A stretch of 64,000 bases of DNA from Phytohabitans maris (GTDB lineage Bacteria > Actinomycetota > Actinomycetes > Mycobacteriales > Micromonosporaceae): contig NZ_JAVHUY010000017.1 of assembly GCF_031085175.1 (NCBI RefSeq), positions 124,001-188,000 on the forward strand. Direction: 5' to 3'. Position numbers and translations under genes: made by a program. A model generated the notes under the pieces. That model had not been told where the DNA came from. It did not search any database and was given only the letters and a program-made list of their open reading frames with translations. Below are positions 9,503-17,094 of this stretch, piece by piece. Positions within the stretch are counted from its first letter, which is position 1. Every line of letters starts with the position of its first letter.

Positions 9503-9613
9503 GTTTCCTCCATGGGGTGGAAGGGGATACGGCCCTGGTTACTGGTGAGTTAACCAAGGTGTCCACAGTGTCGAGCCATCGCCTTGCATAAATCAATAAA
9601 TGGGAAACCGCGC

Positions 9614-9644
9614 GTGATCAAAGCTCCCTTCAAGTCGCTAGAAC
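9614..9644. other. attL: left arm of the split terminator plus core TAGAAC
   Basis: Bases 9614-9637 (GTGATCAAAGCTCCCTTCAA then GTCG) are the exact reverse complement of 18979-19002. The six-base core TAGAAC is at 9639-9644, and the same six bases are at 18974-18979. Beyond the core the two flanks differ, as expected for attL and attR of an integrated element. Joining the two outer arms gives a 24-base-pair stem with a short loop, matching the intact copies at 8929 and 38317. Confidence 0.85.
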
Positions 9645-9666
9645 AGCCCGACCACTAGGTATCCAT

Positions 9667-9981
9667 CTAGTCGGCTTCGACTCCACCGGCCCGCAGGATC
9701 CGGCGCACCGACTCCCGGTTGTAGCCGGTCACCGCGACGATCTCACCCTGCCGTGTGCCCGCCTTCGCCGCGCGGACGATCGCGGCGTGCAGCCGCTCGC
9801 GGGCCTGCGGCACCTTCGCCTTGACGTCGGCGAGCGCCTGCTCTGCGTCGCCGACTGCCGCCTGCGCCTCACGGAAGGCACGGGTTGCGGCCTCAAGGTC
9901 ATCTAGCACGCGGCCATAGTCGCATGCCCCAGTTTGCGCCACATCATGCCGGTATTCTGCGGCCATACGACGGTGGCTCAT
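9667..9981 (-). CDS. Small coiled-coil/HTH DNA-binding protein of the element
   Basis: About 104 residues from ATG 9981 (ATG at 9966 is an alternative; neither has a clear ribosome binding site). The N-terminal half is a charged helix rich in Ala/Glu. The C-terminal half (AKAGTRQGEIVAVTGYNRES then VRRILRAG) is a helix-turn-helix of the kind common in small actinobacterial element proteins. It ends 23 bases inside attL and points out of the element. A regulatory or excision-directing role is possible from its position; nothing in the sequence proves it. Confidence 0.6.
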   Translation of the reverse strand: MSHRRMAAEYRHDVAQTGACDYGRVLDDLEAATRAFREAQAAVGDAEQALADVKAKVPQARERLHAAIVRAAKAGTRQGEIVAVTGYNRESVRRILRAGGVEAD

Positions 9982-10082
9982 ATGGCCACGCGGCGTTAAC
10001 GTGTATGGCACAGACAAGGACGGGCCCGAGCGGCGCGCGAACGCCAACCCGGGCCCTTGATCGCCTAACGAGGAGGCGACCC

Positions 10083-10256
10083 ATGCACATCTTGCCGGAA
10101 CCTGCCCGCCCCGTTGCCGACGACGCCCGGCGCGCGTTGGCCGACCTCGGTGTCGAGACGTACGGCCAAGCCGTCGTCGCGCTGATGATGTGGAGCAGGC
10201 GCCACCTGCTCAGCCCCGCCGACGTCCGCGTGGTGCTGGCGAGGTACCCACGATGA
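10083..10256 (+). CDS. Small unknown protein, first gene of the plus-strand set
   Basis: A 57-residue protein starting MHILPEPARPVADDARRALA, with GAGGAGG seven bases before the ATG. It is a short helical protein ending RRHLLSPADVRVVLARYPR; I do not recognise a family. Its stop overlaps the next start as ATGA, so the two are translationally coupled. The promoter should lie in 9982-10082, divergent from the HTH gene. Confidence 0.55.
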   Translation: MHILPEPARPVADDARRALADLGVETYGQAVVALMMWSRRHLLSPADVRVVLARYPR

Positions 10257-10498
10257 CCGACTGGATGTCCGGGCCGTCCAGCGACGAGCCCACCCTGATC
10301 AGCGACATCTTCGACCTGGCCGACGCGAACTTCCGGCAGGGTCAGGCGGTGGCGATCGGCAACCACCACGGCGCCCGCGAAGCCCATCGGCGGGCGATGG
10401 CCGCGCTCGGCCGGATCCTGCGCCGGGTCGACGCCGGCGAGGTCGATGCGTCCAGCCTGCTGATCGAGCCGCCGGCGCAGCGGGGGGCGGACCGGTGA
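10253..10498 (+). CDS. Small unknown protein, second gene of the plus-strand set
   Basis: An 81-residue protein starting MTDWMSGPSSDEPTLISDIF. The middle (ANFRQGQAVAIGNHHGAREA) is helical. No motif known to me is present. It overlaps its neighbours by four bases on both sides (ATGA before, GTGA after), so it is part of a tight three-gene operon with the resolvase-like gene. A toxin-antitoxin reading was considered but no such family is recognisable. Confidence 0.55.
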   Translation: MTDWMSGPSSDEPTLISDIFDLADANFRQGQAVAIGNHHGAREAHRRAMAALGRILRRVDAGEVDASSLLIEPPAQRGADR

Positions 10499-10950
10499 AC
10501 ATCACCCGCACCAGCGACCTGGTACGCAGGGACCTCGCTCAGGTGCGACCTGATGTCGCACCTGCCGAGCCGGTCGAGCCGGCCGCTGTGGCTGCGCTGG
10601 CCCCGCGGCGGACCATCCCGGGCCGGGCGGTCGTCGTCCGGCCGCCGGGGCTCACACCGTCGCAGGTCGACGGATTGGTCAAGCAGTGCTTGGAGTACAT
10701 CGAGCGGCACCGGCACCGCCTGGTCGGGATCGCCGACGGCGAGGGCGCGTTGAAGCTGATCGCCTCCGGCGGCGCCGACCTGATGGTCGCGGTGTTCGCC
10801 AAGCATGTCCCGATACCGTCGTACATTCGGCTGGTCAGCGACGACTGGGCCGAGACGAACCCGCGCACGAGGCGGCCGCGCCCGGAGCGGGTGTCGCGGT
10901 TGGCGCCCGGCCCGGTACCGACGACGCAGAGGGCACGCCGCGTGTCCTGA
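10495..10950 (+). CDS. Degenerate resolvase-fold protein lacking the catalytic serine
   Basis: A 151-residue protein (GTG start in a GTGA overlap). Residues about 43-105 follow the order of a serine recombinase N-terminal domain: a first strand GRAVVVRPPG, a helix LVKQCLEYIERH, a strand HRLVGIADGEG, then GGADLMVAVFAKHVP where resolvases have a strand with a following Leu-Asp-Arg. The Arg after the first strand is kept, but the Ser of the R-V-S active site is replaced within RPPGLT. If related, it is catalytically dead and may act as an accessory or partner of the element's integrase. This is a manual comparison; the fold assignment is inference. Confidence 0.45.
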   Translation: MNITRTSDLVRRDLAQVRPDVAPAEPVEPAAVAALAPRRTIPGRAVVVRPPGLTPSQVDGLVKQCLEYIERHRHRLVGIADGEGALKLIASGGADLMVAVFAKHVPIPSYIRLVSDDWAETNPRTRRPRPERVSRLAPGPVPTTQRARRVS

Positions 10951-10995
10951 GACCCGCGCGGACCCGGACCCGGCGGCTTGGGCCCGGTACGGCGA

Positions 10996-11035
10996 AGCGG
11001 CCCGGCCTCTCCATTGTGGAGGGACCGGGCCGCTT
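10996..11035. terminator. Hairpin terminator between the plus-strand set and the tape measure gene
   Basis: GCGGCCCGG starting at 10997 pairs with CCGGGCCGC, which is followed by TTT; the inner CTCTCC/GGAGGG segments pair imperfectly. It lies between two converging genes and should stop transcription coming from the plus strand at least. Confidence 0.7.
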
Positions 11036-11048
11036 TCCGTTGCCGTGT

Positions 11049-13118
11049 CTAGCTTCCCGCCACCGCGACCGTGCCGTTGGGCCGCACGGTCAGCTTGATC
11101 TTGCCGGTGCGGATCAGCATCAGGATCAGGTCGACGAGCTTCTGCTCGGCGGCCGAGCCGCCGCCGCCTTCGACCCGGACCGTCGTCTCTCCGCCGCCGC
11201 CCATCCGGCGGAAGCCGCGCGGCAGCGGCACCACGGCTTCGTCCTGGCCGCCCTCGCCGAGCAGCGCGAGGGTGCCGCCGGGGCGGGCCCTGGCGATACC
11301 GCCGTCGGCGAGCATCGGGATGTCCGGGATCAGGTCGGGGATGGTGAAGCTGGCGCCGCCGATCAGCGGCACCCACGAGGGGATGCCGATGTGCCAGCCG
11401 AGGTCGAGCCGGTTCCACAGGGAGATGAGCTTGTTGATGCCGCCCTTGCCGGCCGCGACGATGCCGTCGAACATGCCCTTGGCCTTGTTGGTGATCTTGT
11501 TCTTGAGGCCGGCGACGAAGTTGACGAAGCTGTCGATCTTCCCGGTGACCCAGCGCCAGCCGGCCGCGACACCGTCGAAGACCATCTTCCAGAAGCCGGT
11601 GAACAGCCCCCACCACGCCTTGAACAGGTCGACGAAGAACTGGCCGATGGCCTTCCAGATGCCGGAGAAGATCGCCCACCACGTCTTGGCCGCAGTGACG
11701 ATCACGTCGAGCATGCCCTGCCAGGTGCCGACGATGTAGTCGATCACCGCGAAGAACACGGCCTTGATGAAGCCCCAGGTGGCCTCCCACGCCGTGGAGA
11801 ACCAGTCGGTCTTCTTCGCGATGAGCACGATGATCGCGATCAGGGCGACGATCGCCAGGACGATCAGCGTGACCGGCCCCAACGAGATCGCGGTGACCAC
11901 ACCCCACGCCGCCTGAACCGCCGTCCAGATCTTCATCGCCACCACGATCGTGTACACGGCGGCGGCGAGCACGCCGAGGGCGATCGCGAGGGGCTTCACC
12001 CAGGACTCGTTCTTCTTGAGCCAGCCGCCGAACGCCTCCAGCTTGGGGATGGCCTCGGACAGCTTCTGGATCAGCATCGTCTCCAGCCCGCGCTTGAACG
12101 CGACCAGCCGGGTCTTGGCGTTGTCGCCCAGCGTCTCGGCGAGCTGGTCGGTGGCGCCTTCGACGTCGCCGAGGCCGGAGCGGGTCGTATCCAGCGACTT
12201 GAGGAACTTGGGGATCTCGCTGACCGACAGGTCCTCCAGCGGGGTGCCGAACAGGGCGAGCGCGGCCTGCTGCTGCTTGAGCGGATCCTTGATCATCAGC
12301 AGGCCGGTCACGATCTGGTCGAACGCCTTCGCCGCCTCCGGCCCCCCCTTGGTGATCATGCGGGAGAACTTCTCCTGCGACAGGCCCAGCGCGTCATAGC
12401 CGGCCTTCGACCGGGTCGACATATCCGACGCCAAGATCGTGAACTCTTTCAATGCGTCGCCGGTCTTGTCGATCCCGTACATGCCCTTCTGCGACGCATT
12501 GACCAGCAGCCCGAACGCCTTCTCGCCGGTGATACCGATCGAGGTCAGGAACGGCCCGTACTCGTCGACGGCGTCGATGATGTCCTCGCGGACCGCCTTC
12601 GGCACCTTCTGCAGCGACGCGGTGATCAGGTCGAGAGCCTGGGTGGAGTCCTTGGCCAGCCCTGTCTTGACGACCTGCCCGGCGACCTGCGCGGCCCGGG
12701 CGACGTCGAGCTCGAACGCCTGCGCCAGGGCCAGCACCTTCCCGGTCATCTGCTCCACCGCGGCGTCACCGACCATGTCGTCGATCGACGTGGTGACTGC
12801 CTCGACCGCGCCGGCGACCTCATCCATGGACTGGCCCCAGCCCTGGGCGTAAAGGCTCCCGGCGGTGCGGCCGAGGTCCTCGGCCTCCTTGCCGGTGGCG
12901 CCGAGCGACGCGGCAAGCTTGTCGGTGGCCACCTCGGAGTCGAGTGCGGCCACCGTGCCGGCCATCAGCGCGGCGCCCGCGGCCGCCCCGGCGATAGCCG
13001 CCGTCTTCTTCGCGCCGTCCCACATCTTGTCCAGCCTCTTCGCGACGTCGCCGGCACCCTTGTCCACACCGGAGCCATCGAGGCCCACCTTGATCAGCAG
13101 ATCCGCGAGCGTGCTCAC
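11049..13118 (-). CDS. Phage tail tape measure protein
   Basis: 689 residues from GTG 13118, with AAGGAGGTGAG nine bases upstream. The N-terminus has the Gly-rich/Ala-rich start of TP901-type tape measure proteins; the long helical middle is followed by hydrophobic segments (about residues 385-470) and a Trp/Phe-rich repeat region (TWWAIFSGIWKAIGQFF). The C-terminus has the usual ADGGIARARPGG and GEGGQDEAVVPLP motif. In siphophages this protein sets tail length (about 0.15 nm per residue, so about 100 nm here) and helps DNA entry. No other tail gene is next to it: upstream is a non-coding stretch, downstream a terminator. An operator-like palindrome lies at 13154-13166. Confidence 0.9.
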   Translation of the reverse strand: MSTLADLLIKVGLDGSGVDKGAGDVAKRLDKMWDGAKKTAAIAGAAAGAALMAGTVAALDSEVATDKLAASLGATGKEAEDLGRTAGSLYAQGWGQSMDEVAGAVEAVTTSIDDMVGDAAVEQMTGKVLALAQAFELDVARAAQVAGQVVKTGLAKDSTQALDLITASLQKVPKAVREDIIDAVDEYGPFLTSIGITGEKAFGLLVNASQKGMYGIDKTGDALKEFTILASDMSTRSKAGYDALGLSQEKFSRMITKGGPEAAKAFDQIVTGLLMIKDPLKQQQAALALFGTPLEDLSVSEIPKFLKSLDTTRSGLGDVEGATDQLAETLGDNAKTRLVAFKRGLETMLIQKLSEAIPKLEAFGGWLKKNESWVKPLAIALGVLAAAVYTIVVAMKIWTAVQAAWGVVTAISLGPVTLIVLAIVALIAIIVLIAKKTDWFSTAWEATWGFIKAVFFAVIDYIVGTWQGMLDVIVTAAKTWWAIFSGIWKAIGQFFVDLFKAWWGLFTGFWKMVFDGVAAGWRWVTGKIDSFVNFVAGLKNKITNKAKGMFDGIVAAGKGGINKLISLWNRLDLGWHIGIPSWVPLIGGASFTIPDLIPDIPMLADGGIARARPGGTLALLGEGGQDEAVVPLPRGFRRMGGGGETTVRVEGGGGSAAEQKLVDLILMLIRTGKIKLTVRPNGTVAVAGS

Positions 13119-13557
13119 CGCGCGCTCACCTCCTTGAATGTCTAAGTATGTGACGGTCTGTGACCGCTGGAAGGTTTGAAATTTGTACAGGCTGGCAGCC
13201 GCTAACCCCCGCCGCCATCGGACCCCCGGCCCGGGGGGTACCCCCCACCCCCGGTCACAGTGTGTAGTGATCGATGGGTGTCGGTGCGGGCGGCGCGCTG
13301 GCGGATCTTCGCGGGAGAAGGGACCACGCTCCCCGCCATCGCTGCCGTGCTGTCCTGTGGTGGCTGGCGTTGACGCGCCTGCCCGCACCGGGTTGGTTCT
13401 CCGGCCCGCGCGTGTGGTGGCCTCCTGTGTCGGGTGCCCCCTGCTGTGCGGTGGTGCCTGTCCTCGTGGCCAGTCGAGGGTGCGCGGTCTGGCCTGCCGC
13501 GCGCGGCCCTGTGCGGGCCGGAGAAGCTCTGTGGAGTTGTGGGGTGCCCGGGGGGGC
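13119..13557. other. Non-coding stretch upstream of the tape measure gene
   Basis: I see no convincing gene here. Features are a palindrome CGGTCTGTGACCG (13154-13166) close to the tape measure start, a second GGTCACAG at 13253-13260, and a perfect 14-base palindrome GGGGGGTACCCCCC (13233-13246). The rest is GC-rich with several weak open frames of skewed composition. It probably holds the tape measure promoter and operator and the terminator for the set ending at 13558; an origin or packaging site is possible but unsupported. Confidence 0.5.
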
Positions 13558-13806
13558 TTAGGTGGGCTCTGAGGCGGGTGTGAGGGTGTTGGGGCCGGAG
13601 AGCCGCCACCAGGCGCTGACGGTCAGGTCGGGTGCCTGTGGGTGGTCGGCGATGATGGCGAGGGCTTCGGCGGGCAGGACGATGTCGTGGCCGCCGGCGA
13701 GGGTCAGGAACGCGGGGTTCTTCTTGCCGATGGTCTCGGACAGGGTGAGCGCGACCGGGAACCAGCAGGCGATCAGGACGCCGCGGATGGTGGGTGTGGT
13801 GGCCAT
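13558..13806 (-). CDS. Unknown small protein of the element
   Basis: 82 residues starting MATTPTIRGVLIACWFPVAL, with one hydrophobic stretch near the N-terminus. I do not recognise a family. Its start overlaps the preceding stop by one base (TGATG type), so it is the last gene of the minus-strand set that runs from 15132 downward. Confidence 0.5.
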   Translation of the reverse strand: MATTPTIRGVLIACWFPVALTLSETIGKKNPAFLTLAGGHDIVLPAEALAIIADHPQAPDLTVSAWWRLSGPNTLTPASEPT

Positions 13807-14426
13807 CAGACCGGCACCGCCTGGTGTGCGGCGTCGGCGAGCCGGGTGGGCAGGGCGACGGTCGCGGCGCGGCGGGCGGCATAGTCGCAGCCGTGGACCT
13901 CCTTGAGGATCTCGCGGGCGGCGACCGCGAGGGGCTGGTACCGCTGGTCGAGGTCGAGCAGGGTGCGCCAGGCCATGATCTGGGTGGGCGCACCGGTGCG
14001 GAGGATGTCCGGTTCGCGGTAGTCGGGTGCGAATCTGTCGAGCTTGGCCAGGGCGTCCGCGGCCTCGTCGAGCAGGGCGGTGACCGCGTCGCGGAGCGGT
14101 CCGGCCAGGAAGCCGGCGCCGTCGGTGCGCGCCCAGGCGTACAACTGCGAGCGGGCGACCGAGGTCATGGCGCTGTTGGTGGCCATGGCCTTGCGGTAGG
14201 CGTGCCGGTCGGCGCGGTACTGCTCGGCCGCCGGCCCGTCGATGGCGGGATCGCCAGTCATCTTGGGCCGCTGCGGTCCGGCCTTGAAGCGGTTGGTGTT
14301 GATGGCCGAGGCGCGGCGGGCGGCGCGCAGCTCGAGCACGCGGTCGAGCTTGGCGGCGACGTGGTCGGGAAGCACACCGCGGATGGCGTCGAGGGCTTCG
14401 GGGAGCTTGGGTGTGGTCTGCGCCAT
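13806..14426 (-). CDS. Unknown protein of the element
   Basis: 206 residues from ATG 14426, preceded by AAAGGTGG at good spacing; a GTG start 12 bases upstream would overlap the previous gene. It is largely helical and Ala-rich (ELRAARRASAINTNRFKAGP, AADALAKLDRFAPDY). No family is recognised. It is translationally linked with its neighbours, being two bases from the preceding stop and overlapping the next start by one base. Confidence 0.55.
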   Translation of the reverse strand: MAQTTPKLPEALDAIRGVLPDHVAAKLDRVLELRAARRASAINTNRFKAGPQRPKMTGDPAIDGPAAEQYRADRHAYRKAMATNSAMTSVARSQLYAWARTDGAGFLAGPLRDAVTALLDEAADALAKLDRFAPDYREPDILRTGAPTQIMAWRTLLDLDQRYQPLAVAAREILKEVHGCDYAARRAATVALPTRLADAAHQAVPV

Positions 14427-14428
14427 GG

Positions 14429-14788
14429 TCAGCGCCACCTTTCGATGTTCGCGGCGGTCTTGCCGGCCGCGGTGTCGGGTGTGGTGTCGGTCAGCAGTGC
14501 TTCGGCGAGGGCGGCCGCGTCGACCGGTTCTTCGTCGGCGGGCGGGTCGGGCAGGATGCGGCGCTGCCCGCCGAGCAGGGCCTGGTCGTCGGTGCTCATG
14601 GGTGGTGGTTCCTTCCGTCTGGTCTTGCGGCTTCTGCGGATCATCTGGTCGGCGAGGTCGGCGAGTGCGTCGCCGCCGCGGCGGCTGATGCGGGGGTGGT
14701 TGGAGGCGACGAGGAGGGCGTCGGCGAGGTGGCCGGCGTCGTCGGCGGTGAGCGCGTCGAGGTCGAGCAGCACAAGCTCACGGGTCAT
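14429..14788 (-). CDS. Unknown acidic protein of the element
   Basis: 119 residues from ATG 14788 in an ATGA overlap with the gene before. It starts MTRELVLLDLDALTADDAGH, has a basic stretch QMIRRSRKTRRK in the middle and an acidic Ala-rich C-terminus. The DLDALTADDAGHLADALLVA helix region is reminiscent of small segments in actinophage proteins, but I cannot name a family. Confidence 0.5.
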   Translation of the reverse strand: MTRELVLLDLDALTADDAGHLADALLVASNHPRISRRGGDALADLADQMIRRSRKTRRKEPPPMSTDDQALLGGQRRILPDPPADEEPVDAAALAEALLTDTTPDTAAGKTAANIERWR

Positions 14789-15132
14789 CGGCCGTCGCCG
14801 ACGTGGAGGTCGGTGTAGCCGTGGCCGAGTGAGAGCCGCAGTCCGGTGCTGCCGGGCCAGAGCTGGTCGCGGTGCGCGGCGGCGAGCTGGACGACGTTGA
14901 GGGTGGCGGTGGCGAAGTCCTCGGCTGTCTGGTTGGTGCCCCTGGCCATGGCGATCTGGGTGGTGCGGCCCTGGCGCCGTAGGGCGGCCAGGGTCGGACA
15001 GTCGTCGTCGTGCGCGACGGAGTACGAGGTTTGGTCGGCGGCGAGGGTGACGGTGCTGCTGCAGTCTGGGCAGCGGGCCGCGCGCTTGATGCGGGCGGCG
15101 GCGATCGGGTCGAGCCGTGGGCGCTTGCTCAT
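14785..15132 (-). CDS. Unknown zinc-ribbon-like protein of the element
   Basis: 115 residues starting MSKRPRLDPIAAARIKRAAR. A CPDCSSTVTL motif near residue 21 and a following DDDCPTL suggest a small metal-binding ribbon, though a full second CxxC pair is absent. It is the first gene of the set that runs down to 13558; ribosome binding site GGAGGATCG precedes the ATG. Role unknown. Confidence 0.5.
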   Translation of the reverse strand: MSKRPRLDPIAAARIKRAARCPDCSSTVTLAADQTSYSVAHDDDCPTLAALRRQGRTTQIAMARGTNQTAEDFATATLNVVQLAAAHRDQLWPGSTGLRLSLGHGYTDLHVGDGR

Positions 15133-15154
15133 CGATCCTCCTGGTTGGCTGGTA

Positions 15155-15206
15155 GGTGCTCCCGGAGCGCTCCTCGGTGCTCCTCGGGAGCGCCCGTAGG
15201 TGCTCC
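15155..15206. repeat. Three GGTGCTCC iteron-like repeats and an inverted repeat
   Basis: GGTGCTCC occurs at 15155-15162, 15176-15183 and 15199-15206, start-to-start spacing 21 and 23 bases, about two helical turns. Within the same stretch GCTCCCG (15158-15164) pairs with CGGGAGC (15185-15191), and GGAGCGCTCC is a ten-base palindrome at 15164-15173. The cluster is immediately after the RepA-like ATPase gene. Candidate replication origin or repressor site; equally it may be a terminator for the ATPase gene. Confidence 0.5.
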
Positions 15207-15224
15207 GCTCCCCACACCCACCGA

Positions 15225-16472
15225 TTAGGTGGGGAGCGGGAGCATCGGGTCGGGTTCGGGCATCGGGTCGGCCTCATCTGTGGCGTGTTTTTGCTGCTCA
15301 CGCCACCTGCGCAACGCCGACATGGCGCGGCTGCCGCCCCATCCCATGCGCTCCTTGACGTCTCGCTGGGAGCGCGGGGGCGGATCGAGCTGGTCGAGGA
15401 GCGCGACATCGGGGTCAGGAGCACTCTCGATGCCGTCGTCTCGGGGTGGGCCGGTAACTGCCCAGGTGAGTGTTCCGTCCGGCCAGGCGCTCAGCACGAA
15501 CCGGCCGGCGGGGGCGCTCTTGCCAGCGCCGGGGCAGTGTGCCCGGACGCCGCCGCTGCGGTCTTTCTCGACGGTGAGGTTGGCTGCGCCGCCGCGGCCG
15601 GGCGCGAACGTCTCGTGCACGCGTACGCGAAGGGTCACGCCGTTGACGGCGCGCCGCTTCGCCAGCGTGCCGGTTTGGCCGTGCACGCGGGCGTCGTCGG
15701 ACTTCGGCAGGTGGTCGATCGCGACGACCGCAGCGCCAGCGTTCGCGAGCGGGGTGAGCACGCGGCGGTGCGCAACGGTGTAGTCGTCGGGGTTGCTGCT
15801 GTTGAGGCCGAACAGCGGGAGCAGTTCGCCGAGCGAGTCGACCAGGGCGACGGCGGGCCGGAACATGCGCAGGGCGGCGACGGTGAGCACGAGGTTGTCC
15901 TCGTCCTCGGGCTCGGCGAGGCGGAAGCGGTTGGGGTCCGAGAGGACGTCCGGTCTGGCGCCGAGCATGAGTAGCCGGCTGAGGATCTCCGCGGCGCCGT
16001 TGTGGTCGAGGTCGATGATGGCGGCGCGGCGGTCATCGGCCAGGGCCTCGACAATGGCGGCGAGGGCGATCCAGGTCTTGCCGCACTCGGGGTCTCCGAA
16101 GAGGACGTTCACCTTGGCGGCGTACAGCAGGCAGTGTCCGTCCGTGCGGCGCAGCAGCACCGGCGGCGGCGCCTCAGGGAGCCCACCGGAGAGTACTGCG
16201 GCGACGTCGACAAAGAGCGGCACCTCTTCGCCCGTGGCTGTCGCTCCCGGAGCCTCCGGCAGGTCGCTTTCCGGCGGCGGCTCGTCGATCCACCCGTCCT
16301 TGAGATCCTGGTCGGCGCGGATGGCGGCGATCGCGAGGTCGGCGATCTCGTCGTCGCTGACCTCGCGCCGGCCGTTGGCTTGCTCGGCCGCGTGGCCGAG
16401 GCCGGCGAGATGCGTCTGGGCGGCGTGGATCCCCTCCCAGGTCGGCGTGCCGGGGTCGTCCACGGCGGTCAC
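15225..16472 (-). CDS. RepA-like AAA ATPase (hexameric helicase type)
   Basis: 415 residues, GTG start in a GTGA overlap with the gene before. Walker A is FGDPECGKTW near residue 125; Walker B is RPAVALVDSLGE; VVAIDHLPKS is where RepA/RadA-like ATPases have the next conserved strand. The C-terminus (RSQRDVKERMGWGGSRAMSA) looks like a winged helix. The family includes plasmid RSF1010 RepA helicases and phage or satellite replication ATPases. It probably loads at or unwinds the element's origin; the iteron-like repeats just downstream support this. Substrate is inferred. Confidence 0.75.
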   Translation of the reverse strand: MTAVDDPGTPTWEGIHAAQTHLAGLGHAAEQANGRREVSDDEIADLAIAAIRADQDLKDGWIDEPPPESDLPEAPGATATGEEVPLFVDVAAVLSGGLPEAPPPVLLRRTDGHCLLYAAKVNVLFGDPECGKTWIALAAIVEALADDRRAAIIDLDHNGAAEILSRLLMLGARPDVLSDPNRFRLAEPEDEDNLVLTVAALRMFRPAVALVDSLGELLPLFGLNSSNPDDYTVAHRRVLTPLANAGAAVVAIDHLPKSDDARVHGQTGTLAKRRAVNGVTLRVRVHETFAPGRGGAANLTVEKDRSGGVRAHCPGAGKSAPAGRFVLSAWPDGTLTWAVTGPPRDDGIESAPDPDVALLDQLDPPPRSQRDVKERMGWGGSRAMSALRRWREQQKHATDEADPMPEPDPMLPLPT

Positions 16473-16723
16473 GCCGCACCCGGATCGTCATATCCCCAGC
16501 GGTCCCGGATGCCGTGCTGGGCGGCGGCGTCTGCGCCGTAGAGCCGGATGCAGAGCAGGTCGAGGGCGAGGGACACCCGCCGGCGGTAGCGGCGCCGGTC
16601 GGCTCGCCAGCGGGCGCGTACGCGGTCGGGCGCTGCTACGCTGGCGTGGTCGAGCGCCTCGCCGGTGACGACTTCTGACCCTCCGGGCTGTCGCCGCCCG
16701 GGGGGTCGTTCCATGTCGGTCAT
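16469..16723 (-). CDS. Unknown small basic protein of the element
   Basis: 84 residues starting MTDMERPPGRRQPGGSEVVT, rich in Arg (RVRARWRADRRRYRRRVSLA). No family recognised. It overlaps the genes on both sides by four bases, so it sits between a short gene and the RepA-like ATPase in one operon. Confidence 0.5.
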   Translation of the reverse strand: MTDMERPPGRRQPGGSEVVTGEALDHASVAAPDRVRARWRADRRRYRRRVSLALDLLCIRLYGADAAAQHGIRDRWGYDDPGAA

Positions 16724-16956
16724 GCCGCGGCGACCCCGTCGCGTGGTGCGGGGAGCAGGGCGCGGATCTTCTCGATCGTCTCGGCGGACAGCGGCGGCGC
16801 CTGCTCGATCGCCTCGCGGATGCGGCGTTCAGTGCGGGCGAGCGCGAGCGCCTCGCGTGCCTTGATGACGTCGGGGTCGTCGTCGGGTCGGCCTCGGCGC
16901 TTCAGGCCGCCGAGGCTTGCGCGTAGTTGGGGGACGGTGGCGGCGTCGAGCTCCAC
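16720..16956 (-). CDS. Unknown small helical protein, first gene of the ATPase operon
   Basis: 78 residues from GTG 16956, with GCGGAGG eight bases upstream. Sequence ELDAATVPQLRASLGGLKRR then a charged helix (KAREALALARTERRIREAIE) suggests a small helical DNA- or protein-binding partner; family unknown. It starts the operon that leads to the RepA-like ATPase. Confidence 0.5.
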   Translation of the reverse strand: MELDAATVPQLRASLGGLKRRGRPDDDPDVIKAREALALARTERRIREAIEQAPPLSAETIEKIRALLPAPRDGVAAA

Positions 16957-17094
16957 GAGTTCCTCCGCATGACGGAGCGTCTCGCAGGTGCTCTCCTGCG
17001 CCTACATCGGCCCAGCAACTCGGGGGCAAGGACCTGGTCTCGGTGCAACCAGGCGGCCGGGGTCCCGACAATCAACTGAACCAAGCTTTGGGCG
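16957..17094. promoter_or_regulatory. Control region with three inverted repeats upstream of the ATPase operon
   Basis: This 138-base gap holds GCAGG/CCTGC (16984-16999), CCTGGT/ACCAGG (17033-17053) and AAGCT/AGCTT (17083-17101), each an inverted pair with a short spacer. It is the only gap of size in front of the ATPase operon and is the likely place for its promoter and operators. No protein is assigned to the sites. Confidence 0.45.

Noticed and set aside
10083-10498. Toxin-antitoxin pair
   Set aside because: Two small coupled genes, but neither shows a toxin or antitoxin family motif and a third gene overlaps them.
13202-13557. Small open frames in the gap upstream of the tape measure gene
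   Set aside because: No ribosome binding site in a sensible place, Arg/Pro/Thr-rich composition and no coupling to neighbours.
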